Source: Streptomyces sp. WM4235
GTDB lineage: Bacteria > Actinomycetota > Actinomycetes > Streptomycetales > Streptomycetaceae
Direction: 5' to 3'
Assembly: GCF_001279725.1 (NCBI RefSeq)
Contig: NZ_LGDE01000433.1
Span: forward strand, 1-42,615
DNA: 42,615 nucleotides
Positions 16,531-24,727 of the stretch are shown here, in pieces (position 1 is the stretch's first letter; the number at the start of each line of letters is the position of its first letter). The position numbers were made by a program, and so were the translations under genes. Below the pieces are notes generated by a model that searched no databases, was not told the DNA's origin, and saw only the letters and a list, made by a program, of their open reading frames with translations.

Positions 16531-18081
16531 TCACCCGCGGCCGGTGTCGATCGCCGCCGCGAGGGCGGCGGCCCGTTCGGCGGCGCGCGGGCGCGGGTCC
16601 GCGGTACGCGTGGCCCAGGCGATGTGTCCGTCGGGCCGGACGAGGAGTTCGGTCACGCCGTCGAGGTCCTCGTGCGGGTCGTGCGTGGTGACGGTCGCGT
16701 GGGTGAGGCGGGGGTGGGCGGGCTCGTCGGGGCCGCCCCCTGACGGGCGGCCGGTGAGGTCGAGCAGGACGAAGTGGCCCTCGTGGAACAGCTCGTGGGC
16801 CCGCCGCGCGGACGAACCGGCGACGGTGAGGGCGATGTCGGGCAGGGGCCGTCCCGCGGGCGCGTCGCCTTCGAGGGGGTAGTGGGTGGCGAGGGCCGAG
16901 ACCCGGCCGGCGAGCAGGCGGTTCACCTCCGGCAGGCCGAGGAGTTCGTCGAGGAGCGCGCGCAGGGCGACGGCCGGGCCGGCGTAAGGCGGTACCAGGG
17001 TCAGTTCGGCCAGCAGGGTCTGTACGGCGGTGTTGTCGGTGACGGCGCGGCCGACGGGGCGGCGCTCGGCGTCGTAGCTGTCGAGGAGTCCGGGCGGGGC
17101 CCAGCCCCGGATGTCGGCGGCGAGCTTCCAGCCGAGGTTGAACGCGTCCTGGAGGCCGGTGTTGAGGCCTTGGCCACCGGCGGGGAAGTGGATGTGCGCG
17201 GCGTCGCCCGCGATCAGGACCCGGCCGGCGCGGTAGCGCTCGGCGAGTCGGGTCGCGTTGCCGAAGCGGGACGACCAGTGCGGGTCGCCGATGCCGAGGT
17301 CGGATCCGCAGAGCCGGTTCAGGCAGGCGCGGAACTCGTCCGTCGTGACGGGCTCCGCGGAGGGTGTGCGCATGCGTTCGGGGTCGATCAGGACGATGCG
17401 GGTGAGTCCGCCCTCCAGCGGGACGGCCAGGCCTCCGGCGGCCCGGAGCCGGCGCAGCGCGTCCGGGTCGGCGTCGAGGCCGGCGAAGTCGCCGAGCACA
17501 CCGGTCAGGGTCTCGTCGCTGCCGGGGAAGGCGATGCCCGCCGCCTCGCGGACGGGGCTGCGGCCACCGTCGCAGCCCACGACGTACCGGGCGCGCAGCG
17601 GCGCGCGATCCCCCTCGCCGTCGCCTTCGTCACCGCGAACCCCGTCGCCGGAACCCCCGCCGCCGGTCCGGACGGAGCAGGTGACCCCGTCGGCGTCCTG
17701 GGTCAGCGCGGTGAGTCGAAGGCCGCGGCTGATCCGGACACCGAGTTCCCGGGCGCGCTCCTCCAGGAGTGCTTCGGTGCGGGTCTGTGGGATGGCCAGG
17801 GTGTATCCGTGGCGGGTGTCGAGGGCGGCGAAGTCGAGCGGGGTGGGCAGGGCCGCGTAGTGCCAGCCGGGGACGGGTCGGCCGTGGGCGAGGAAGCGGG
17901 GGGCGAGGCCGCGCAGGTCGAGGATCTCGACGCTGCGCGGGTGGAGGGTCAGGGCGCGGGAGTGCGGGTGGGGGGCGGTGCGGCGCTCGATGATCCGGGT
18001 CCGTACACCGGCCAGGGCGAGTTCGCAGGCCAGCATCAGCCCGGTGGGGCCGGCGCCCACGATGATCACATCGGTGTCCAT
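16531..18081 (-). CDS. FAD-dependent aromatic monooxygenase
   Basis: A class A flavoprotein hydroxylase of 516 residues (PheA/TfdB/RdmE type), using NAD(P)H and oxygen on an aromatic or polyketide substrate. The FAD Rossmann motif is VIIVGAGPTGLMLACELA at residues 5-22. The DG motif is in VVGCDGGRSPVR, and the GD motif with FAD ribityl contacts is LIAGDAAHIHFPAGGQGLNTG. A Gly/Asp-rich insert (GGGGSGDGVRGDEGDGEGD) before the DG motif looks like a flexible loop. The ATG at 18081 was chosen because AAGGAG lies 8 nt before it; the in-frame GTG at 18090 overlaps that site. Its promoter overlaps two TetR-type operators shared with the divergent regulator, suggesting inducible resistance or catabolism. 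Confidence 0.92.
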   Translation of the reverse strand: MDTDVIIVGAGPTGLMLACELALAGVRTRIIERRTAPHPHSRALTLHPRSVEILDLRGLAPRFLAHGRPVPGWHYAALPTPLDFAALDTRHGYTLAIPQTRTEALLEERARELGVRISRGLRLTALTQDADGVTCSVRTGGGGSGDGVRGDEGDGEGDRAPLRARYVVGCDGGRSPVREAAGIAFPGSDETLTGVLGDFAGLDADPDALRRLRAAGGLAVPLEGGLTRIVLIDPERMRTPSAEPVTTDEFRACLNRLCGSDLGIGDPHWSSRFGNATRLAERYRAGRVLIAGDAAHIHFPAGGQGLNTGLQDAFNLGWKLAADIRGWAPPGLLDSYDAERRPVGRAVTDNTAVQTLLAELTLVPPYAGPAVALRALLDELLGLPEVNRLLAGRVSALATHYPLEGDAPAGRPLPDIALTVAGSSARRAHELFHEGHFVLLDLTGRPSGGGPDEPAHPRLTHATVTTHDPHEDLDGVTELLVRPDGHIAWATRTADPRPRAAERAAALAAAIDTGRG

Positions 18082-18100
18082 GAGAGGCACTCCTTAATAA

Positions 18101-18130
18101 GTGAACAGCGTTCACGTGAACGATGTTCAC
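18101..18130. promoter_or_regulatory. Two abutting TetR operators (GTGAAC-N3-GTTCAC)
   Basis: GTGAACAGCGTTCAC at 18101-18115 and GTGAACGATGTTCAC at 18116-18130 are two 15-bp palindromes with identical 6-bp half-sites and 3-bp spacers, placed back to back. They fill most of the 62-bp region between the FAD monooxygenase and TetR genes and abut the TATAGT of the TetR promoter. This is a strong site for cooperative binding by two TetR dimers that would shut off both genes. Confidence 0.88.
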
Positions 18131-18136
18131 TATAGT
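18131..18136 (+). promoter_or_regulatory. -10 element TATAGT of the second TetR gene
   Basis: TATAGT begins 13 nt before the ATG at 18144, placing the transcript start at or next to the start codon. It directly follows the second operator. Confidence 0.55.
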
Positions 18137-18143
18137 GAGGCGC

Positions 18144-18815
18144 ATGAGCTCCCCGTCAACCTCCGCCCCCGGGCGAGGTCGCCCCGCCCGCCTCGACCGG
18201 ACACGGACCGTCGAGACGGCACTGGACCTGCTGGACGAACACGGCCTGGAGGCGCTGACCATGCGGCGACTCGCCGACGCCGTCGGCGCCCGGGCCGGCG
18301 CGCTGTACCGGCACTTCGCCACGAAGGACGACCTGCTCACGGAGATGGCCGAGCGGATGGTGGCCCCGGCGGCGGCCGGGGCCGCACCCGGGGACGGCAC
18401 GTGGCGGACGGCGCTGGCCGGTCGCGCCCGGGCACTGCGCGCGGCGCTGCTGGCGCGGCGGGACGGGGCGCGGGTCTACGCCGGCACGCATCCGACCGGC
18501 CCGAACACGCTCGGGTTCGCGGACTCGGTGGTCTCGGTGCTGATCGGGGCCGGTTTCGGCGAGGAGGACGCGGCGCGGGCCCTGTTGGCCGTGGCCGACT
18601 TCACCCTGGGCCACACCCTGGAGGAGCAGGCGGCCGTCTCCCCTGACGGTCCGGCCGATCCGGCGCGCCTGCGCGAGGCGGCGACGGGCGAGGCCTACCC
18701 GCACCTGGCCCGCGCGCTGCCGGTGGTCACCAGTGCCGACTTCACCGCCCGCTTCGAGTTCGGCCTGGACCTGCTGATCACCGGACTGTCGGCGCGGGGC
18801 CCGCACACGGGCTGA
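18144..18815 (+). CDS. TetR family regulator with tetracycline-repressor-type C-terminal domain
   Basis: A 223-residue repressor. The DNA-binding domain spans about residues 15-65: RTRTVETALDLLDEHGLEA, then LTMRRLADAVGARAGALYRH as the helix-turn-helix, then FATKDDLLTEMAERM. The C-terminal domain (RARALRAALLARRDGARV...GFADSVVSVLIGAGF...FTLGHTLEEQA) matches the TetR_C_1 type found in TetR itself and in regulators of monooxygenases and efflux pumps. The ATG at 18144 has GTGAGG close by and TATAGT 13 nt upstream. It is divergent from the FAD monooxygenase gene over two perfect operators, so it very probably represses that gene and itself until an aromatic ligand binds. Confidence 0.93.
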   Translation: MSSPSTSAPGRGRPARLDRTRTVETALDLLDEHGLEALTMRRLADAVGARAGALYRHFATKDDLLTEMAERMVAPAAAGAAPGDGTWRTALAGRARALRAALLARRDGARVYAGTHPTGPNTLGFADSVVSVLIGAGFGEEDAARALLAVADFTLGHTLEEQAAVSPDGPADPARLREAATGEAYPHLARALPVVTSADFTARFEFGLDLLITGLSARGPHTG

Positions 18816-18861
18816 CCGCCCGCACCTTCCGGCGCAGGCCCGGCCGGCCGGAAGGGCGGTC
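18814..18861 (+). terminator. Terminator after the second TetR gene
   Basis: CCTTCCGGC (18825-18833) pairs perfectly with GCCGGAAGG (18847-18855), and the stem continues as GACCGC (18814-18819) with GCGGTC (18856-18861) beyond a 5-nt bulge. The structure starts at the stop codon. Confidence 0.75.
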
Positions 18862-18893
18862 GCAAGCGGAACCTCAAGCGGAGGCCGCTCCGA

Positions 18894-18937
18894 TCGACCG
18901 CGCACGGTGGGTCGGTGTCGACCGCGCACGGTGGGTC
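18894..18937. repeat. 20-bp perfect direct repeat with 24-bp period
   Basis: TCGACCGCGCACGGTGGGTC occurs at 18894-18913 and again at 18918-18937, separated by GGTG. It lies 116-159 bp upstream of the luciferase-like monooxygenase start, so it may be a tandem regulator site, or a duplication without function. Confidence 0.75.
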
Positions 18938-19052
18938 AGCTCCGCGTGCGCGCTCGGGCACGTCGGGGCGGCTCCCGCTTCGTACGCTCCTTGCCGACAA
19001 GGACGACGGCCGGCGGCGCGGTGCGCGGCCGGTCCGAGAGAGAGCGGGCCGC

Positions 19053-20138
19053 ATGCAGTTCGGCATCTTCACCGTGGGTGACGTGACCACCGACCCGACG
19101 ACGGGCCACACCCCGGGCGAGGGGGAGCGCATCAAGGCGATCACCGCCATCGCCCTCAAGGCGGAGGAGGTCGGGTTGGACGTCTTCGCCATGGGCGAGC
19201 ATCACAACCCGCCGTTCGTCCCGTCCTCCCCCACGACCGTGCTGGGCTACATCGCGGCGCGCACCGAACGGCTGCTGCTCTCCACCGCGACCACGCTCAT
19301 CACCACCAACGACCCGGTGAAGATCGCGGAGGACTACGCGATGCTCCAACACCTGGCCGACGGCCGGGTCGACCTGGTGCTCGGACGGGGCAACACCGGT
19401 CCCGTGTACCCGTGGTTCGGCAAGGACATCCAGGACGGGATTCCGCTGGCCGTGGAGAACTACGCGCTGCTCCGCCGCCTGTGGGAGGAGGACGTGGTCG
19501 ACTGGGAGGGACGCTTCCGCACCCCGCTCCAGGCGTTCACCTCCACCCCCCGCCCGCTCGACGGGCTGGCGCCCTTCGTGTGGCACGGCTCCATCCGCAG
19601 CCCCGAGGTGGCGGAGCAGGCCGCCTACTACGGTGACGGCTTCTTCGCCAACAACATCTTCTGGCCCAAGGAGCACTACCAGCGGCTGATCCGCCTCTAC
19701 CGGCGCCGGTTCGCCTTCCACGGCCACGGCACCGAGGAGCAGGCGATCGTCGGCCTCGGCGGGCAGGCGTTCATGCGGAAGAACTCGCAGGACGCGGTGC
19801 GGGAGTTCCGGCCCTACTTCGACAACGCCCCGGTGTACGGGCACGGTCCCTCACTGGAGGAGTTCACCGAACAGACTCCACTGACGGTCGGCAGTCCCGC
19901 GCAGGTGATCGAGCGCACCTTGGAGTTCCGGGAGCACTTCGGCGACTACCAGCGGCAGTTGTTCCTGATGGACCATGCCGGGCTGCCGCTGAAGACCGTC
20001 CTCGAACAGCTCGACCTGCTGGGCGAGGAGGTCGTGCCCGTGCTGCGGCGGGAGTTCGCCGCGGCGCGCCCCGCGGGCACGGCCGCGGCTCCCACCCACG
20101 CGGGCCGGCTGGCGGCGCGCGACGGGGTCGCTCCGTGA
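19053..20138 (+). CDS. CE1758-type luciferase-like FMN-dependent monooxygenase
   Basis: A 361-residue TIM-barrel monooxygenase of the bacterial luciferase (LLM) family. MQFGIFTVGDVTTDPTTG is the first strand. LDVFAMGEHHNPPFVPSSP is the conserved E-H-H segment, followed by LGYIAARTERLLLSTATTLI and the FMN-binding LQHLADGRVDLVLGRGNTG. The GEHHNPPF opening and the partner gene fit the CE1758 subfamily, which is found paired with a CE1759-type FMN reductase; that pairing is present here. The ATG has a purine-rich GAGAGAGAG upstream. Its last codons overlap the reductase start by 4 bp (GTGA). It needs reduced FMN and oxygen; the substrate is unknown. Confidence 0.93.
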   Translation: MQFGIFTVGDVTTDPTTGHTPGEGERIKAITAIALKAEEVGLDVFAMGEHHNPPFVPSSPTTVLGYIAARTERLLLSTATTLITTNDPVKIAEDYAMLQHLADGRVDLVLGRGNTGPVYPWFGKDIQDGIPLAVENYALLRRLWEEDVVDWEGRFRTPLQAFTSTPRPLDGLAPFVWHGSIRSPEVAEQAAYYGDGFFANNIFWPKEHYQRLIRLYRRRFAFHGHGTEEQAIVGLGGQAFMRKNSQDAVREFRPYFDNAPVYGHGPSLEEFTEQTPLTVGSPAQVIERTLEFREHFGDYQRQLFLMDHAGLPLKTVLEQLDLLGEEVVPVLRREFAAARPAGTAAAPTHAGRLAARDGVAP

Positions 20139-20830
20139 ACGAGAGCCCCGCCGCCGTGCTCGCGGGTGACGGCACACCGAGGAGGATCACGGTGGTCGCG
20201 GCCGGTCTGAGCGACCCGTCGTCCACCCGGCTGCTCGCCGACCGGCTCGCCGCCGCCACCCGGGCGGCGTTGGACGTACTGGGGGTGAGCTGTGCGATCG
20301 AGTTCGTCGAACTGCGCCCGCTCGCGCGTGACATCGCCGCCCATCTCGTGACCGGTTATCCGCCGCCCGCCCTCGCGACCGCGCTGGGCGCGGTGGAGGG
20401 CTGCGAGGCGCTCATCGTCGTCACGCCCGTGTTCACCGCCTCCTACTCGGGCCTGTTCAAATCCTTCTTCGACCTCGTCGAGAACACGGCCCTCACCGGC
20501 CGCCCCGTGCTGATCGCGGCGACCGGCGGAACCAGCCGGCACTCGCTGGTGCTCGAACACGCCCTGCGTCCGATGTTCGCCTACCTCCGCGCCGTGGTGG
20601 TGCCCACCGGCGTCTACGCGGCCACCTCCGACTGGGGGAACTCCGGCGACCCCTACACGGAGGAGCTGCCCCGCCGGATCGGCCGGTCGGCGGCCGAGTT
20701 GGCGGCCCTGCTCGCCCCCGGCACGCCACTGGCCGGCGGGCCCGCCTCCCCCGCGCCGGACGGCGACGAGGAGGTCGTGTCCTTCGAACGACACCTGGAG
20801 GCCGTACGGGCCCGCCCCGCGCGGCGCTGA
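20135..20830 (+). CDS. CE1759-type NAD(P)H-dependent FMN reductase
   Basis: A 231-residue flavodoxin-fold reductase. RITVVAAGLSDPSSTRLLADRL is the first strand and flavin phosphate loop. ALIVVTPVFTASYSGLFKSFFD matches the conserved T-P-x-Y/F-x-x-S-x-S-G-x-x-K motif of NADPH-dependent FMN reductases, and IAATGGTSRHSL is the isoalloxazine-contact loop. The GTG start overlaps the stop of the upstream monooxygenase, so the two proteins should be made in step: this one supplies reduced FMN to the luciferase-like enzyme. A strong hairpin follows. Confidence 0.92.
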   Translation: MNESPAAVLAGDGTPRRITVVAAGLSDPSSTRLLADRLAAATRAALDVLGVSCAIEFVELRPLARDIAAHLVTGYPPPALATALGAVEGCEALIVVTPVFTASYSGLFKSFFDLVENTALTGRPVLIAATGGTSRHSLVLEHALRPMFAYLRAVVVPTGVYAATSDWGNSGDPYTEELPRRIGRSAAELAALLAPGTPLAGGPASPAPDGDEEVVSFERHLEAVRARPARR

Positions 20831-20856
20831 CCGGCGGCGGCCGAGCCCGCCGCCGG
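20831..20856. terminator. Terminator between FMN reductase and SpoIIE phosphatase
   Basis: CCGGCGGCGG at 20831-20840 and CCGCCGCCGG at 20847-20856 form a perfect 10-bp stem with a 6-nt loop, directly after the stop codon, between convergent genes. Confidence 0.8.
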
Positions 20857-20919
20857 GCCCGCGATCGGCCCGACACGGAACCGGACACGGGGCTCGGCAC
20901 GACGCCCGACACGGGCACG

Positions 20920-22983
20920 TCACCGGGCGCGGCGCACCCGGGCCAGGACGAGGACCGTGTCGTCGGTCGCGGTGTCGGGCAGCAGGTTCGACAGGATCCG
21001 GTCGGCCGCCTCCTCCAGCGACCCCATGGGGCCGCGCAGTTCCTCGCGGAGCGCGTCGAGGCCCGTGTCGATGTCCCGGCCGCGGGCCTCGATCAGCCCG
21101 TCGGTGTAGAGGGCCACCGTGGCGCCCTCGGGGAGTTCGACCTCGATCGACGCGAACGGTACGCCGCCCACCCCGAGCGGCACCCCCAGGCCCTCCGCGA
21201 GGGTCTCGATCGTCCCGTCGGGGTGCCGTACCAGGGGCGGCGGGTGGCCCGCGTTCGCGATCACGGCGCGCCCCGTGCGGGCGTCGTACAGGAGGTACGC
21301 GCAGGTCGCCCATTCGATGCCGACGTCCTGGGCGCAGGCGTCGAGTTCCTCCAGCAGTGCCCGGGGGTCGCGGGTGTGCCGGGAGAGGGCCTTCGCGGTG
21401 ATCCGCAACCGGCCCATGGCCGCCGCGGCGGGCACCCCGTGACCCATCACGTCGCCGACGACGAGGGCCACCCGGTCGTCGGGCAGGGTTCCGGCGTCGT
21501 ACCAGTCGCCGCCGACCTCGGTGCCCCGGCCGCCGGGCAGGTAGCGGTGGGCGATGTCGACGTGGGGTCCGGCCGCCGGGGCGGTGGGCAGCAGGGAGCG
21601 TTGGAGGGTGAGGGCGATGTCCTGGACCCGGCTGTAGAGGCGGGCGTTGTCCAGGCAGAGGGCGGCGCGCGAGGCCAGTTCCCCGGCGAGCCCGAGGTCC
21701 TGTTCGGCGAAGTCGGGGCGGGCCGCCGAGCGCCCGAACATGGCGAGGCCCTGCACCGTGCCGCGTGCGATGAGCGGGGCGATGAGGATGCGGACCAGGC
21801 CGCTTTCCATGAGCAGCCGGCCCCGCTGTCGGTGCACGACGGTCCGCGAGACGAAGTCCTCGTCCACCCGGACGCAGATCGGCCGGCCCGAGCTCAACAT
21901 CTGGTGGATGCCGGAGCCCGGCGGGTAGGTCACCTCGCGCAGGCCGCTCACCAGCTCGACGGCGGGCGCGTCCAGGACGGTGCCCGAGGCGATCCTGCGG
22001 GTGAACAGCGGAAGCTCCGGATCGAAATCCTCGTTCTCGTCCATCCACTCCACGAGTTCCACGACGGATCCGTCGCAGAAGTCCGGCACCACGACCTCGA
22101 CCAGTTCCCGCGCGGTGACCTCGACGTCCAGGGTGGTGCCGATGTGTCCCGCCGCCCGGTCCAACAGCGCCAGCCTGCGGCGGGCCGACGTCGCCTCCAG
22201 GATGGCCCGCTCCCGGTCCGTGACGTCGATGAGCAGCCCTCCCACCCCGCGCCGGGTGTCCCCGGCGCCGCTCAGCGGGAAGAAGCTCACCGAACGCACC
22301 TGGTCGCGGTCGGGGTGTCCGCTGGTGCGCAGTCCCACCAGCGTGCCGACCACCGGGCGACCGTCCCGGGCGACCCCGCGCAGCATCCGCCGGTACTCGC
22401 CGTCGTCCGAGGTGATCATGACGTCGGCCATGTGCCGCCCCAGGTGCTCGGCGACGGGGATGCCGTCCATGTCGGCCAGTGCCTGGTTGAGGTGGACGTA
22501 GCGCAGCTCCTCGTCGAGCATGACCAGGCCGATCGGGCAGGTCTCGAAGAGCGCGTCGAGGAAGGACAGGTTGGTCTTCACCCGGTCGAGTTCGTCGCTC
22601 CTGCTCGCGAGGCCCATGATCACGGAGTCGTCCTCGGCGCCGGCCACGGGGAAGACCCGGAAGCCGCAGTCGAAGACGGTGCCGTCCCGGTGGCGGACGG
22701 GCAGCCGTACGCGCCAGTATCCGAGGGTCCGGGCCCGCTCGACGAGGCGCGCGGCCGCGCCCGGCTCCGACTCCGGGAAGAGGGCGGCCGCGGGCCCGGT
22801 GAGCACCTCCGCGGCCTCGTGGCCGAACAGGTTCCGGGCGCCGGGGCCCCAGTACCGGATCAGGCCCTCGTCGTCGATGCCGAAGACCGCGACCGAGACG
22901 TGCTCCAGGAGCGATCCCGGCTCGGATCGGAGCGGCTCGGGACCCCGCTCGCCCCCATCTCCCCCAGGCGGGTCCGTCGGCAT
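20920..22983 (-). CDS. PAS-PAS-GAF-SpoIIE (PP2C) phosphatase
   Basis: A cytoplasmic signalling phosphatase of 687 residues. Domains in order: PAS at about 25-130 (LLEHVSVAVFGIDDEGLIRYWG), PAS at 140-260 (LFETCPIGLVMLDEELRYVHLN, ending VTDRERAILEATS), GAF at 268-445 (GTTLDVEVTARELVEVVVPDF...APLIARGTVQGLAMFG) and SpoIIE/PP2C at 460-685. The metal-binding motifs are EVGGDWYDAGTLPDDRV with VVGDVMGHGVPAAAAM, then IANAGHPPPLV and the final TDDTVLVLARVR. In Streptomyces such proteins usually dephosphorylate anti-anti-sigma factors to release a sigma factor; no sigma/anti-sigma gene lies nearby, so the partner is encoded elsewhere. There is no transmembrane helix, and no kinase domain of the RsbW type is fused. 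Confidence 0.93.
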   Translation of the reverse strand: MPTDPPGGDGGERGPEPLRSEPGSLLEHVSVAVFGIDDEGLIRYWGPGARNLFGHEAAEVLTGPAAALFPESEPGAAARLVERARTLGYWRVRLPVRHRDGTVFDCGFRVFPVAGAEDDSVIMGLASRSDELDRVKTNLSFLDALFETCPIGLVMLDEELRYVHLNQALADMDGIPVAEHLGRHMADVMITSDDGEYRRMLRGVARDGRPVVGTLVGLRTSGHPDRDQVRSVSFFPLSGAGDTRRGVGGLLIDVTDRERAILEATSARRRLALLDRAAGHIGTTLDVEVTARELVEVVVPDFCDGSVVELVEWMDENEDFDPELPLFTRRIASGTVLDAPAVELVSGLREVTYPPGSGIHQMLSSGRPICVRVDEDFVSRTVVHRQRGRLLMESGLVRILIAPLIARGTVQGLAMFGRSAARPDFAEQDLGLAGELASRAALCLDNARLYSRVQDIALTLQRSLLPTAPAAGPHVDIAHRYLPGGRGTEVGGDWYDAGTLPDDRVALVVGDVMGHGVPAAAAMGRLRITAKALSRHTRDPRALLEELDACAQDVGIEWATCAYLLYDARTGRAVIANAGHPPPLVRHPDGTIETLAEGLGVPLGVGGVPFASIEVELPEGATVALYTDGLIEARGRDIDTGLDALREELRGPMGSLEEAADRILSNLLPDTATDDTVLVLARVRRAR

Positions 22984-23324
22984 CGGCAGATCCCCTCACG
23001 GGTGGCTGTCCGGCGCCCGCGCATCGATCACGGGCCGGTCCTCCAATTCTGCCCGCGATCGAAGAGGGGTACATTTCGTCCCACCGCGGAATCCGGACGG
23101 TGACGCCGAATCCCACGGAACGCACTCGGGCGATCACGATGAGGAGTCGACCGGCAGGTTTCCCGGCGAGCGGGCACGGCGCAGCCGGCCGCTCGGAGCG
23201 TCGTACGGGGCGTCCAGGCCCCGACACACCGGGTCCATGTCACCGCACTCGCGGACACGCGTACGGTCCGTGACGCCCGCGCTTCCTAGAGGACCGATTC
23301 CAGCGGTCGAACAGGAGAAGACCA
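22984..23324. other. 341-bp divergent spacer
   Basis: This lies between the SpoIIE phosphatase (minus) and the second P450 (plus). It includes the AGGAG ribosome-binding site of the P450 at 23313-23317. I found no strong inverted repeat, RNA gene or reading frame with coding bias. Confidence 0.5.
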
Positions 23325-24674
23325 GTGGCCACCGGAACCCACCCCGCCGCCCGCCCGCCGCGTGTCCCCCGGGCCCGCCGGCCGCCTCCCGAGTTGGACC
23401 CCGCCCATGTGGACCGGTGGCGCCGCGAGGGGGGCGAGCTGATCGAGTTGCTGGCCGTGGCGCGCGAGCTGCTCGGCGGTGTGGTGACCGTCCGTCTCGG
23501 ATCGAGGCCCACGGTCCTGGTGACGGAGGCCCGGGCGGTCCAGCACGTGCTCGTCCAGCACGCGGACCGGTACGTCAAGCGTTCGCACCGCGCCCGGCTG
23601 TTGATCGGGGACGGCGCGCTCTCGGCCACCGGTGAGGCGTGGAAGCGGCAACGGCGCGTGCTCCAGTCCCAGTTCACCGGTGCGGGGATGCGCCGCCACG
23701 AACAGCGGATCGTCGAGGCCGCCCGGACGGCCGCCCGGCGCTGGGCCGAGTACGGTCACAGCGGGCACACGCTCGACGTCGGCGAGGAGATGCGCCGGTT
23801 CGCGCTGGACACCACCTGGCGTTCCCTCACCGGCCACCCCCTCGACGAGGACACCGAGCGCGAACTGACCCGCGTCGCAACGGTCGTGACCGCCCTGCCG
23901 GCCCTGCCCGCCGAGGCGCTCGACGCGCGGGAGGCGGTCGCGGCCGACCTCGCCAGGATCGACCTCGTCGTCCGGCACGCCGTCGAGGCGGCCCGGGGCC
24001 GAGTCGCCGGCCCGACCGGGCCCGGGCTGCTCCACGTCCTGTTCGACGCGTCCAAGGCGTCCGCCGAACACTCCGGGCACACCGACCGGCTCGTCCACGA
24101 CGAACTGGTGACGCTGCTGGTCGCCGGACACGAGACCACCGCGACCACGTTGACCTGGCTCCACCTGCTCCTCGACCGCCACCCCGAGGCCCGTGAACGG
24201 GTCCTGGCCGCCGGCGAGGAAGGGTCCCCGGAACGACGCGAGGCCATCAGGGCGCTGGTCAGCGAGACCCTCCGGCTCTACCCGTCCGCCTGGATCCTGC
24301 CCCGCCGCAGCATCGCGCACGACACGCCGGCCGGGTACGCCATCGAAGCGGGGACCGACGTGCTGGTCTGCCCCTACCTCGCGCACCGCGACGCCACCCT
24401 GTGGCCGGACCCCGAGCGTTTCGACCCGCGCCGGTTCACGGACCCGGGCGGGCGACCCACCCATCCGGGCTCCTACCTGCCGTTCGGCCTCGGGCCGCGG
24501 GCCTGCCTGGGGCTGCAGTTCGCCCTCCTGGAGTCCACGGTCCTGCTCGAACACCTGCTGCCCGGCCACACCGTGACCTTCCGCTCCGCTCCGAAGCGGG
24601 CCGCGTACAGCGTCACGGTCCGCCCGGACGGGCCGACGCCGGCCGTGCTCACCGCCGCCGCCGAAGCCGCGTAG
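23325..24674 (+). CDS. Cytochrome P450
   Basis: A soluble P450 of 449 residues with features closer to fatty-acid or eukaryote-like bacterial P450s than to the first one here. The I-helix reads LLVAGHETTATTLTWLHLLL, the ExxR is in VSETLRLYPSAW, PERFDPRRF is the PERF motif, and the heme loop is FGLGPRACLG with the thiolate at Cys394. The C-helix region GEAWKRQRRVLQSQF (W-x-x-x-R) is well conserved. The GTG start has AGGAG 7 nt upstream. No redox partner is adjacent. Substrate unknown; hydroxylation of a fatty acid, terpene or polyketide is possible. Confidence 0.94.
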   Translation: MATGTHPAARPPRVPRARRPPPELDPAHVDRWRREGGELIELLAVARELLGGVVTVRLGSRPTVLVTEARAVQHVLVQHADRYVKRSHRARLLIGDGALSATGEAWKRQRRVLQSQFTGAGMRRHEQRIVEAARTAARRWAEYGHSGHTLDVGEEMRRFALDTTWRSLTGHPLDEDTERELTRVATVVTALPALPAEALDAREAVAADLARIDLVVRHAVEAARGRVAGPTGPGLLHVLFDASKASAEHSGHTDRLVHDELVTLLVAGHETTATTLTWLHLLLDRHPEARERVLAAGEEGSPERREAIRALVSETLRLYPSAWILPRRSIAHDTPAGYAIEAGTDVLVCPYLAHRDATLWPDPERFDPRRFTDPGGRPTHPGSYLPFGLGPRACLGLQFALLESTVLLEHLLPGHTVTFRSAPKRAAYSVTVRPDGPTPAVLTAAAEAA

Positions 24675-24683
24675 GCGGTCTCC

Positions 24684-24725
24684 TTCGACTCCGAGAGTTC
24701 GACTCCGCGAGTTCGACTCCGCGAG
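24684..24725. repeat. Three tandem 14-bp repeats between convergent genes
   Basis: TTCGACTCCGAGAG (24684-24697) is followed by two identical copies of TTCGACTCCGCGAG (24698-24711 and 24712-24725). The array fills the gap between the P450 stop and the stop of the convergent membrane protein gene. It may act as a terminator by forming short stems, or may be a slippage product. Confidence 0.85.
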
Positions 24726-24727
24726 CG

